Assembly: GCA_948470335.1 (NCBI GenBank)
Contig: CAOKOL010000008.1
Span: forward strand, 1 to 64,000
DNA length: 64,000 nucleotides
Source of the DNA: an uncultured Lachnospiraceae bacterium
Lineage (GTDB): Bacteria > Bacillota > Clostridia > Lachnospirales > Lachnospiraceae
Direction: 5' to 3'
Positions within the stretch are counted from its first letter, which is position 1. Each line of letters starts with the position of its first letter. Shown here one piece after another: positions 19,643-27,671 of the stretch. The translations under genes and the position numbers were made by a program. Under the pieces are notes generated by a model, which did no database searches, was not told the DNA's origin, and saw only the letters and a list, made by a program, of their open reading frames with translations.

Positions 19643-20062
19643 CCATATTTTCCTTTCATTCATAAATCAGTGTGAACATTTACCCCTGCGATGCGGCTCT
19701 CCTGCGCTTAACACAGCGATACGCAAGCGACAACGGTGAAGGCGCCGCTTTCAGCGTCATATTCCTCCGCGTCCGCATACCCATCCTCCCTGAGTGTTTT
19801 TGTATCACGGGGAAGCTCGCAGAACCTTCCCATGACAGAGCCGAAACCCTCTGAAAGGCCCAGCCCGGATAAAACTATGTATGATTCCTGTTTTCATAAA
19901 CGATTCCCGGATTATCCTTGCTTTGAATTGTGATTAGATTTTGTAAATATGGTGTCAAAAAATGAATAAGGGGATTGCAATCCGAATAAAAATGTCAAAA
20001 GTGTAAGAAAAATCGATCAAAAGAACTGAATTTAGATAAAATCAGAAGTTTTTGTCCGTTTC
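19643..20062 (-). other. Long untranslated leader of the surface-protein gene
   Basis: About 400 nt separate the promoter at 20063-20091 from the start codon. It includes a stem GGGAAG/CTTCCC (19812-19833 region), a CAGAG/CTCTG hairpin and a perfect palindrome GGATTGCAATCC (19972-19983). A 32-codon frame (19680-19778) has GGGAGG 6 nt before its ATG and could be a leader peptide. I compared it by eye with c-di-GMP-I and c-di-AMP riboswitches and did not find their conserved cores. Confidence 0.4.
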
Positions 20063-20091
20063 AATATACCATATATTTACATATATGTCAA
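20063..20091 (-). promoter_or_regulatory. Sigma-A promoter of the surface-protein gene
   Basis: TTGACA (20086-20091) and TATATT (20063-20068) are 17 bp apart in a very AT-rich stretch. The nearest gene downstream on this strand is the giant surface protein. The remaining bases to 20165 hold the degV terminator. Confidence 0.7.
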
Positions 20092-20131
20092 ATATTTTTA
20101 CATATTTTTCTATTTTTGTTTTTATGATAAA

Positions 20132-20160
20132 ATAAGGGGCCGTCTGCTGACAGTCCCCCA
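20132..20160 (-). terminator. Terminator of marR-degV
   Basis: On the minus strand GGGGGACTGTC and GACGGCCCC pair around AGCA with one bulge, followed by TTATTTTAT. It begins 6 nt after the degV stop. Confidence 0.7.
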
Positions 20161-20165
20161 CTTTA

Positions 20166-21008
20166 TCACAGTGATTGTTCTACAAAAATGATTCCAAACG
20201 CCTCCGGGCCGATGTGGGCGCCGATCGTGGCACCGATCTGCAGCCGCTTTTCCGGACAGATATTCTTTCCCGCTAACTTTTCTTCAAATTTTTCGCAGTT
20301 TTCCGTTCCATACGAATACAATGAATAAATGGGAAAGCTTTCGTCTATCTTCACGCTTTCCAGATGCCGCAGAATATGGCTGATCGCCTTATTTCTGCCA
20401 AGCGCTTTTCCCAGCATGGCCACTTCGCCTTCCTCCGATATGGTAATCAGCGGCTTCAGCCCCGCCATATCGCCCAGCGCCGCCGCAGTCCGGCTCAGCC
20501 GGCCTCCTCTGGACAGGTATTCCAGCGTATCCAGCGCCGCCACCACTTTTACCTGGGACTTTATGGCCTCGATCTGCTCTGCGATCGCTTCGGCAGTCCG
20601 TCCGTCATCCGCCAGCTTCCGGGCATAATCTGCCAGCACCTTGATATTACAGGTCGCCGTTTTGGAATCTACAATATAAATCGGCTCGTATTCCGCCATA
20701 TCCTTTGCCAGTACGGCGCTCTGATATGTACCGCTTAAGGCTGAGGACAGAGCGATGCAAACCACCTCGTCTCCTTTTTCCTTTGCATCCAGAAAGATGT
20801 CCAGAAACTGCTGGGGAGAAGGCTGGGAGGTTTTGGGGAATTCCCCTGTCTTTTCCAAAATTTCATAAAATTGATTCCGTTCCAGATCCACGCCGTCCAC
20901 ATACTGTTTCTCCCCAATGGTGATGGCAATGGTCACCAGATCCAGATTTTTTTCCCTGATTTCGCTCATCTGATAATCAGAAGACGAATCTACCACGATT
21001 CTTATCAT
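20166..21008 (-). CDS. DegV-family fatty-acid-binding protein
   Basis: 280-residue DegV/FakB-type protein. The family binds a fatty acid and, with a FakA kinase, presents it for phosphorylation to acyl-phosphate. Diagnostic segments are IRIVVDSSSDY at the N-terminus, FPKTSQPSPQQF, ALSSALSGTYQSA and the C-terminal IGAHIGPEAFGIIF. Its start overlaps the marR stop (ATGA), implying translational coupling. No fakA gene is in the window. The link with a MarR regulator recalls MarR-type FabT control of lipid synthesis in other Firmicutes, which is inference only. Confidence 0.92.
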   Translation of the reverse strand: MIRIVVDSSSDYQMSEIREKNLDLVTIAITIGEKQYVDGVDLERNQFYEILEKTGEFPKTSQPSPQQFLDIFLDAKEKGDEVVCIALSSALSGTYQSAVLAKDMAEYEPIYIVDSKTATCNIKVLADYARKLADDGRTAEAIAEQIEAIKSQVKVVAALDTLEYLSRGGRLSRTAAALGDMAGLKPLITISEEGEVAMLGKALGRNKAISHILRHLESVKIDESFPIYSLYSYGTENCEKFEEKLAGKNICPEKRLQIGATIGAHIGPEAFGIIFVEQSL

Positions 21009-21436
21009 ATTATAATCTCCTCCGCCGTATCCGCAATCTGTGTAAACATATCCACAATATCCCCGGCCTTTTCCGGACCGATTTTTTCCAGCAGTCTGTC
21101 AATCAGCGCCAGTATCCTCTCATGCTGTCTCTGATACCCTTCCAACTGATCCAGATTCAGGCTGACCAAAATCTGCCGTTTATCTGCCGCAGAACGCTCT
21201 CTGCTGATCAATTGCTTCTCTTCCATACTGGACAGCGTCCGGTTCATCTGAGATTTCTGCATTTTCATCTTCCGGCACAGATCCGTAGCCGTAACCTGCC
21301 GGTCAGGCGTATTGCAGTGATTCCTGTACAGAATGTTGCAGATGACAGACTCATTATAAGGCAGATCAGATACCACCCGTTCATTGATAATGGCTGTGGT
21401 CAGCTTCAGCCAGGCATCCAGCAGCTTCTCATTCAT
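21005..21436 (-). CDS. MarR-family transcriptional regulator
   Basis: 143-residue winged-helix regulator. The recognition region reads VTATDLCRKMKMQKSQMNRTLSSMEEKQLISRERSAADKRQ, with the wing in SAADKRQILVSL, flanked by dimerisation helices. It is co-transcribed with degV (4-nt overlap). Its promoter at 21547-21575 has a perfect palindrome, ATAGTATACTAT, over the -10, a good candidate for self-repression. The effector is unknown. Confidence 0.93.
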   Translation of the reverse strand: MNEKLLDAWLKLTTAIINERVVSDLPYNESVICNILYRNHCNTPDRQVTATDLCRKMKMQKSQMNRTLSSMEEKQLISRERSAADKRQILVSLNLDQLEGYQRQHERILALIDRLLEKIGPEKAGDIVDMFTQIADTAEEIII

Positions 21437-21490
21437 GACAGAACTCCTTTCCGGACAGAAGCTTCCCTCTGCGGGATCAAAACAGCAACA

Positions 21491-21507
21491 GGAGACATGC
21501 TGTCTCC
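21491..21507. other. Hairpin in the marR leader
   Basis: GGAGACA-TGC-TGTCTCC is a perfect 7-bp stem between promoter and start of marR. On the plus strand it is followed by CGTTTTT, on the minus strand by TGTTGCTGTTTT, so it could act as an attenuator or as a second regulator site. Confidence 0.45.
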
Positions 21508-21541
21508 CGTTTTTAAAAAGTTAATATTGTGAACAGTTTGC

Positions 21542-21575
21542 ATAGTATACTATCACCGGCTCAGAGATTTGTCAA
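21542..21575 (-). promoter_or_regulatory. marR-degV promoter with overlapping palindrome
   Basis: TTGACA (21570-21575) and TAGTAT (21547-21552) are spaced 17 bp. The 12-bp perfect palindrome ATAGTATACTAT (21542-21553) covers the -10 box and is a plausible MarR operator. Confidence 0.75.
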
Positions 21576-21607
21576 TATCCGATTTCTGTTTCGGACGCCC
21601 CGATTCC

Positions 21608-22249
21608 CTACAGCTTGGAATATCCATACCCGTTTACCATAGCGTCCAGCTTCTTCTGCGCCCTGCACATCGGGCAGTCATAGGTCTCATACGCCTGGTA
21701 ATTCGGCAGGTCATTGGTATCGAACATTGACTCCACTTTCATGCCGTCGATGGAGTCAATGGCGCTGAACACGGAGAAAATAGACTGCACATGCCCGCCG
21801 TAATACCCGATGCAGCGCAGGGAACGGCGCAGCGTCTCGCCGGTTGTGGTGGTGGCCAGCAGAAGAATGACGTTTTTCCCCCGGATGGAGCCCACCACAT
21901 TGTCCCGGAAAATCATCTGATTGCTCATATCAAATTCCGGCGTCACCACGTATACGGTCTGATGCTGGTTCATATTGGGGAAATTCCCCCGTTCCAGTTC
22001 TTCCGCCACATAGGCGCCGATCACTTCGCTGCCGTCCAGACAGCAGATAGTATCCACCACCGTGTCCCCGGGAAGCCGCTGTACAAAAGCTTTCGCCACC
22101 GCTACCGCCTCCGAACGGCGGGTTTTCAGGCCGGTCATATCCACATAATAATTGGTATGGGAGTGAACCGTCGCGAAATGTCCCGGAATCACACGCAGGA
22201 TAATATTGTTTCCGGCTTTTGAGTAAAATTTCATTACTTTACTTTCCAT
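21608..22249 (-). CDS. PRTase-fold protein, orotate phosphoribosyltransferase-like, with altered PRPP loop
   Basis: 213-residue protein with a type I phosphoribosyltransferase layout. The segment KNVILLLATTTTGETLRRSL is placed where PRPP-binding PRTases have hydrophobics, two acidic residues and TTGGT; here the acidic pair is replaced by Ala-Thr and the loop is TTTTGET. The C-terminus has a CPMC pair that could bind metal. These changes make ordinary pyrE activity doubtful; regulatory or divergent PRTases are alternatives. I chose the ATG at 22247-22249; the longer frame upstream is compositionally poor. It sits between pta and marR on the same strand. Confidence 0.65.
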   Translation of the reverse strand: MESKVMKFYSKAGNNIILRVIPGHFATVHSHTNYYVDMTGLKTRRSEAVAVAKAFVQRLPGDTVVDTICCLDGSEVIGAYVAEELERGNFPNMNQHQTVYVVTPEFDMSNQMIFRDNVVGSIRGKNVILLLATTTTGETLRRSLRCIGYYGGHVQSIFSVFSAIDSIDGMKVESMFDTNDLPNYQAYETYDCPMCRAQKKLDAMVNGYGYSKL

Positions 22250-22428
22250 GATGCATACCGAACCTTTCTGAAAATTAAGTGAAACCGATCCAAAAGATCT
22301 GCCCGCACTCCTGCATAGAAAACACAAAAACCCGGCCTGCCGCCCTTCTCTGCCTGTCCTTATGCGAAAGGGCGATGGCAGCAAAGACAGCAAACCGGGA
22401 ACATATCAAAGCTATATAATGACAGTCA

Positions 22429-23424
22429 TTATTCAGCGGTACACTGAACGGCGGTGATCGCCACAACGCCTACGATATCGTCAGCCACACAGCCTCTGGA
22501 CAGGTCGTTGATCGGCTTTGCGATACCCTGGGTAACAGGGCCGTAAGCTTCTGCCTTGGCCAGTCTCTGGGTCAGCTTGTAGCCGATATTTCCGGCATCC
22601 AGGTCAGGGAATACCAGAACGTTTGCCTTGCCTGCAACGGGGCTGCCGGGCGCCTTGGACTCGCCTACGCTGGGAACGATAGCGGCGTCAAGCTGCAGCT
22701 CGCCGTCGATCTTGTACTGAGGATACTGCTCTTTTGCGATGGCGGTAGCTTCCAGAACCTTGTCTACGTCCGCATGCTTTGCGCTGCCCTTTGTGGAGTG
22801 AGACAGCATGGCCACGATAGGCTCCTCCTGTACCAGCAGCTGGAAGGACTCTGCGGAAGATGCGGCGATAGCAGCCAGCTTCTCAGGATCAGGATTCTGC
22901 TCCAGACCGGAATCGGCAAAGATAAAGGTGCCGTTTGCGCCGTACTCACAGTTGGGAACAACCATTAAGAAGAATGCGGATACCAGCTTGCTGCCGGGCT
23001 TCGTCTTCAAGATCTGTAAGGAAGGTCTCAGCGTATTTGCCGTAGAATGGCATGCGCCGGATACAACGCCGTCAGCGTCGCCCAGTTTTACCATCATGCA
23101 GGCGAAATACATATAGTCGGACAGCAGCAGCTCCTTTGCCTGCTCTACCGTCATGCCTTTGGACTTTCTCAGCTCCGCCAGCTTCTCGGCATAGCTTTGC
23201 GTCTTCTCGGAAGTAGCGGGGTCGATAATGGTTGCCTTTGAGATATCAAAGCCCTTATTATTAGCCTCTACCTCGGCAGGGCTTGCGATAATGGTGATGT
23301 CGGCGATATCCTCTGCGATACACTTGGAAGCCGCCTCATAGATTCTTACGTCCATTCCCTCAGGAAGAACAATCGATTTTTTATTTGCCTTGGCTCTCGC
23401 CTTGACTGTGTCAATAAATCCCAT
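22429..23424 (-). CDS. pta: Phosphate acetyltransferase
   Basis: Converts acetyl-CoA and phosphate to acetyl phosphate, the acetate-forming, ATP-yielding route of acetogens and fermenters; 331 residues, the short single-domain Pta. Landmarks are IVLPEGMDVR at the N-terminus, DGVVSGACHSTANTLRP, GTFIFADSGLEQNPD, and C-terminal NVLVFPDLDAGNIGYKLTQRL with SRGCVADDIVGVVAITA. The ATG at 23422-23424 has AAAGGAG 10 nt upstream. No ackA is adjacent in the window, whereas many Clostridia have pta-ackA pairs. Confidence 0.95.
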   Translation of the reverse strand: MGFIDTVKARAKANKKSIVLPEGMDVRIYEAASKCIAEDIADITIIASPAEVEANNKGFDISKATIIDPATSEKTQSYAEKLAELRKSKGMTVEQAKELLLSDYMYFACMMVKLGDADGVVSGACHSTANTLRPSLQILKTKPGSKLVSAFFLMVVPNCEYGANGTFIFADSGLEQNPDPEKLAAIAASSAESFQLLVQEEPIVAMLSHSTKGSAKHADVDKVLEATAIAKEQYPQYKIDGELQLDAAIVPSVGESKAPGSPVAGKANVLVFPDLDAGNIGYKLTQRLAKAEAYGPVTQGIAKPINDLSRGCVADDIVGVVAITAVQCTAE

Positions 23425-23463
23425 GATTCTTTGACTCCTTTCCTCTCCTTGGTGTTTGTCAAT

Positions 23464-23492
23464 ATTATACTCCATTTCCAAAATGCATACAA
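23464..23492 (-). promoter_or_regulatory. Likely pta promoter
   Basis: A perfect TATAAT (23464-23469) with a poor -35, TTGTAT (23487-23492), 17 bp away, 40 nt before the pta start. Confidence 0.55.
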
Positions 23493-23717
23493 GATGATTT
23501 TTTACGGATTTTTATTTTTCCTGTCTTTTTCTTCGTACCTGCCCGCCGTTTTTCGCAGGTCCCCGGACCCAAACCCAAAAAACAGAGGCCAAGTACTCGT
23601 TGCAATCGGAAATAAAGCATGATAAAATGCAGATATTACCAAACATGTAATCCTGAAAAATCAATTTTCACGGGCAAAAAGAACGGAAATACGGCAGAAC
23701 AGGGAGGATAACAAAAA

Positions 23718-25154
23718 ATGAGGCCGGAAACAATGGGCAAAACCGCGGAACAAAATAAACCCGCACCGGAACAAAAACAGGGAAACCCGCTGGCCGCGGA
23801 CAGCATCGGCAGTCTTTTGTGGAAATTTTCGGTTCCCAGCATTATCGCCATGCTGGTCAGCTCCCTGTACAATATCGTAGACCAGTTTTTTATCGGGCGC
23901 AGCGTGGGAGAGCTGGGCAATGCGGCCACGAATATTTCCTTCCCGCTGTCCATTTCCTGTATCGCCATCGCGCTGATGTTCGGCATCGGCGGCGCTTCCG
24001 CCTTTAATATCTCCACGGGGCAGGGGGAGCAGAACCCGGAAGAGAGACGGCAGGCCGTCTTTTATCTGGGAAACGGAGCTGTTCTGCTGTTTGGATGCGG
24101 CCTTGCGCTCTGGCTGGTCACCCAGTTGTTTCTGGAACCGATGCTTACGTTTTTCGGTTCGCCGGATAATGTGCTCGGCTATGCGAAAACCTACACCCGC
24201 ATCGTATCTTTCGGCTTTCCCTTTCTGATCCTGACGGCGGGCGGCGGACATCTGATCCGCGCCGACGGACGGCCCAGATTCGCCATGATCTGCAACCTGA
24301 CGGGCGCTGTGATCAATACTTTTCTGGACGCTTTGTTTGTATTTATTTTTCAGTGGGGAATGGCAGGAGCCGCCCTGGCTACGGTAATCGGGCAGGTTGT
24401 CTCCGGCATAATGGCCGTATGGCTTCTGGCCCACTGCAAATCCGTCACACTGACGAGAGAGCATCTGATCCTCCGGTTAAAATACGCAAAACGGATTACG
24501 GCTCTTGGGATGGCTCCCTGCATCAACCAGCTTGCCATGATGGTTCTTCAGATCGTCATGAATCAGTCGCTGAAATATTACGGCCTGCGGTCCGTTTACG
24601 GAGAATCCGTTCCTCTGGCCTGTGTGGGCATTATCACAAAAATCAATCAGGTGTTTATGTCCTTTGTCATCGGTATTTCCCAGGGGCTTCAGCCGATTGT
24701 CAGCTTTAATTACGGAGCGGAACGGTACGGACGGGTAAAAGAGGGCTATCTGAAAGCCTGCGGTTTCGGTTTCGCCGTATCCGCCGCCGCCTTTTTGCTG
24801 TTCCAGCTCGTACCCAGGCAGATTATCTCTATTTTCGGGAACGGCTCGGAGGCCTATTATCAGTTTGCGGTCAATTATTTCCGGATTTTTCTGTTTTTTA
24901 CGTTTCTGAATTTTATGCAGAAGATTACGTCGATCTTCTTTACGGCCATCGGAAAACCAAAGGGAGGCATTTTCCTTTCGCTGACCCAGCAGATTCTGTT
25001 TCTGCTTCCCCTTGTTCTGATTCTGCCCCTGTTTCTGGGAATCGACGGGATTATGTACGCCGGTCCCGTCGCGGATTTCACTTCCGCCATGGTGGCCGCC
25101 GGTATGATTCTGCATGAATTCGGACGAAAGGAATATCAAAAGATAGGAGCGTAA
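23718..25154 (+). CDS. MATE-family efflux transporter
   Basis: Multidrug and toxin extrusion-type antiporter, 478 residues, 12 predicted helices in two MatE halves. The first half opens LLWKFSVPSIIAMLVSSLYNIVDQFFIG, matching the MepA-like branch; the second half includes GISQGLQPIVSFNYGA. AGGGAGG lies 10 nt before the ATG. It is divergent from pta and 7 nt before tmcAL, so the two share a transcript. The substrate cannot be read. Confidence 0.92.
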   Translation: MRPETMGKTAEQNKPAPEQKQGNPLAADSIGSLLWKFSVPSIIAMLVSSLYNIVDQFFIGRSVGELGNAATNISFPLSISCIAIALMFGIGGASAFNISTGQGEQNPEERRQAVFYLGNGAVLLFGCGLALWLVTQLFLEPMLTFFGSPDNVLGYAKTYTRIVSFGFPFLILTAGGGHLIRADGRPRFAMICNLTGAVINTFLDALFVFIFQWGMAGAALATVIGQVVSGIMAVWLLAHCKSVTLTREHLILRLKYAKRITALGMAPCINQLAMMVLQIVMNQSLKYYGLRSVYGESVPLACVGIITKINQVFMSFVIGISQGLQPIVSFNYGAERYGRVKEGYLKACGFGFAVSAAAFLLFQLVPRQIISIFGNGSEAYYQFAVNYFRIFLFFTFLNFMQKITSIFFTAIGKPKGGIFLSLTQQILFLLPLVLILPLFLGIDGIMYAGPVADFTSAMVAAGMILHEFGRKEYQKIGA

Positions 25155-25161
25155 AACCATT

Positions 25162-26421
25162 ATGACTGTCTGCGGCATTATTGCGGAATATAATCCGTTT
25201 CACAACGGACATTTCTATCATATGGAACAAAGCCGGCAGTTATCGGGAGCCGACTATATCATCGTGGTATTGAGCGGCAGCTTCGTTCAGCGGGGCGCGC
25301 CGGCTTTTATCGACAAATATATGCGCACGCGGATGGCGCTGGAAGCGGGGGCCGATCTGGTAATTGAGCTTCCCGCTCTTTTTTCCTGCGCCAGCGCGGA
25401 GGATTTTGCCGGAGCGGGGGTCAGTCTGCTGGATCAGTTAGGAGTGACTGACTGTCTTTGTTTTGGTGTGGAAGCCAGCGACCTGGAATCCCTGTCGGCC
25501 GCCGCCCGGCTTCTGGCTCAGGAACCGCCGGAATTTTCCGCTGCGCTGAACCGCTGTCTGAAAGAAGGACTTTCTTTTCCCAAAGCCAGGGAAATCGCTC
25601 TGAAAAGCTGTCTGGCGGAAAAACATTCCCAAACAGAATATATAACCGATGCGCTTTCCACGCCAAACAATATTCTGGCTCTGGAATACCTGAAAACGCT
25701 GTACCGCCGCAGGTCCTCTATCCGGCCCGTCGCCGTTCCCAGAGCAGGGGCGGACTATCACAGCCAGAATCCTGACGAGCCGTTATGCTCTGCCTCTGCG
25801 ATCAGAACCTATCTGATGTCAGCGGCAGCAGCTCCGCTGCAAATCCCACCCGGTATGATGCCCTCCCACTGCGCCCGGCTTCTGGCGGAGCACTGGCAGC
25901 GCACCTGCCCTCTGCTGCCGGACGATTTTTCTCCCATGCTGGCCTATCAGCTTCTGGCCGAACAGGAGCCGGGCTGCGCCCGGTATCTGGACGTATCGGA
26001 GGAATTATCCCGCCGCATCCTGCGCCATCTTCCGGATTACCACAGCTTTACCCGGTGGACAGAACTGCTGAAAACAAAGCAGTATACCTATACCCGCATT
26101 TCCCGGATACTCTGTCATATCCTGCTGCAGATTCCCCAGGATACGGCAGACCTGTGCCGGGACAATGGTTACATGGATTACGCCCGCATCCTGGGCTTTC
26201 GGAAAAACAGTGCCCCGCTGCTGTCCGCAATCAAAAAGAACAGCTCCATTCCCATACTCACAAAGGTATCCGACGCAGAATCCCTGCTGTCTTCTATGGG
26301 CAAGTCCGTTCTTGGGACAGAACTGTTCGCTTCCCGTCTGTACGGGGCGGTGCAGAGACAAAAGTTTCCTTCCTGTCCCCGGCTGCCCAGTGATTACACG
26401 GCGGGGGTAATGGTTGTTTGA
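25162..26421 (+). CDS. tmcAL: tRNA(Met) cytidine acetate ligase TmcAL
   Basis: Forms N4-acetylcytidine at the wobble C34 of elongator tRNA-Met from acetate and ATP; 419 residues, as in the YlbM family. The nucleotidyltransferase signature HNGH lies at residues 14-17 within EYNPFHNGH, followed by SGSFVQRGAPAFIDKY and a helical C-terminal tRNA-binding part. TAGGAGC lies 10 nt before the ATG. It is co-transcribed with the MATE gene, with no evident functional link. Confidence 0.93.
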   Translation: MTVCGIIAEYNPFHNGHFYHMEQSRQLSGADYIIVVLSGSFVQRGAPAFIDKYMRTRMALEAGADLVIELPALFSCASAEDFAGAGVSLLDQLGVTDCLCFGVEASDLESLSAAARLLAQEPPEFSAALNRCLKEGLSFPKAREIALKSCLAEKHSQTEYITDALSTPNNILALEYLKTLYRRRSSIRPVAVPRAGADYHSQNPDEPLCSASAIRTYLMSAAAAPLQIPPGMMPSHCARLLAEHWQRTCPLLPDDFSPMLAYQLLAEQEPGCARYLDVSEELSRRILRHLPDYHSFTRWTELLKTKQYTYTRISRILCHILLQIPQDTADLCRDNGYMDYARILGFRKNSAPLLSAIKKNSSIPILTKVSDAESLLSSMGKSVLGTELFASRLYGAVQRQKFPSCPRLPSDYTAGVMVV

Positions 26422-26479
26422 CTGAAACACGATATGCAGATCACCGCTCAGGCCGTGGTTCGCAAAATAATATAACCCT

Positions 26480-27625
26480 TTAATTTGCGCTTTTCCCTCT
26501 GCTGACCTCCAGAAGCTTCTGCTTTAACTGTTCTTCCATCTTGCAAAGCTCTGTCTCGGCTGCCCGGCGCTTCTGCTGGCCCTCCGACTGAATCTGCATC
26601 ACTTCGTCCAGCGTGCTGATCAGGCTTTCATTGGTATGCTTCAAAGTCTCCATATCCACAATGCCCCGCTCCGATTCTCTGGCCGTTGCGATGGTGGAGG
26701 TTTTTAAAATCTCCGCATTTTTTCTCAGCAGCTCATTGGTCATATCCGTCACTTCTTTGTGGGCCTTGGCCGCCTGCTCGGAATGGGCCAGCCCCAGGGC
26801 CAGCACCATCTGGCTTTTCCACAGCGGAATCGTGTTTACCAGGGTGGACTGAATCTTTTCCGACATCTGGGTGTCATTGTTCTGCACCATGCGGATCTGA
26901 GGAGCCATCTGAATGGAGATCATCCGGGTCAGATCCAGGTCATACAGTTTTTTCTCGAAACGGTTGCACATGGAGGACAGATCGTTTGCCGCCTGGGCAT
27001 CCTCAGGCCTGCCGCTCTGTTCGGACTTTCTTACCAGCTCCGCCAGGTCATGCTCCCGCACCTGAGCCAGCTTATATTTTCCGGCGGCCAGATACATGGT
27101 CACTTCCTTGAAATAGTCCAGATTCATATCGTACAGCTTGTCCAGCATGGCCACATCTTTTAAAAGCTGAATCTGATGTCCTTCCAGCACGTCGCAGATA
27201 CGGCCTACGTTCGTCTCGGCTTTGTCATATTTGGCTTTCAGGGCGGTTACTTTATTGCTTCCTTTTTTGAAAAGGCCGAACAGCCCCTTTTCTTCTTCCT
27301 CCACGTCAAAGCTTTTCAGCTCCGTCACCACATTGGACAGCATGGAGCCTACCTCGCCCAGATCCTTGGTCCGCACATTCTCCAGCGCAGTGCCCGAAAA
27401 ATCGGCGATTTTCTTCTGCACGGCGGCGCCGAACTGCAGCACCTGGGTGGAATTGGAAATATCAATTTTTTCCGCAAACTGCTTTACCGTCTCCTGCTCC
27501 TGCTCCGACAACTGCATCTCCTGAAAAACAGCCAGTTCCTTCTGCTCCATAACCGGTTCTTCCACCGTGGGGATCTCCCCGCCAAATGGGTCCAATGTCA
27601 ATGTAATTCCCTGATTCTCGCTCAT
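26480..27625 (-). CDS. TelA-family (toxic anion resistance) protein
   Basis: 381-residue coiled-coil-rich cytoplasmic protein of the TelA/KlaA family. Segments FSGTALENVRTKDLGEVGSMLSNVV, IQLLKDVAMLDKLYDMN and QIRMVQNNDTQMSEKIQSTLVNTIPLWKSQMV are characteristic. The family is linked to tellurite and some antimicrobial tolerance in other bacteria, but its mechanism is not settled. AGGAGG lies 5-6 nt before the ATG. It is 46 nt after the XpaC-like gene, a pairing also common in Bacillus. Confidence 0.92.
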   Translation of the reverse strand: MSENQGITLTLDPFGGEIPTVEEPVMEQKELAVFQEMQLSEQEQETVKQFAEKIDISNSTQVLQFGAAVQKKIADFSGTALENVRTKDLGEVGSMLSNVVTELKSFDVEEEEKGLFGLFKKGSNKVTALKAKYDKAETNVGRICDVLEGHQIQLLKDVAMLDKLYDMNLDYFKEVTMYLAAGKYKLAQVREHDLAELVRKSEQSGRPEDAQAANDLSSMCNRFEKKLYDLDLTRMISIQMAPQIRMVQNNDTQMSEKIQSTLVNTIPLWKSQMVLALGLAHSEQAAKAHKEVTDMTNELLRKNAEILKTSTIATARESERGIVDMETLKHTNESLISTLDEVMQIQSEGQQKRRAAETELCKMEEQLKQKLLEVSRGKSAN

Positions 27626-27671
27626 TTTTTCCTCCTAATATGGTACCGCCGCTCCACTTCCTCGGTTCTAT

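Noticed and set aside
19664..19920. c-di-GMP or c-di-AMP riboswitch in the surface-protein leader
   Set aside because: Hairpins exist, but the conserved core sequences of these classes were not found by eye.
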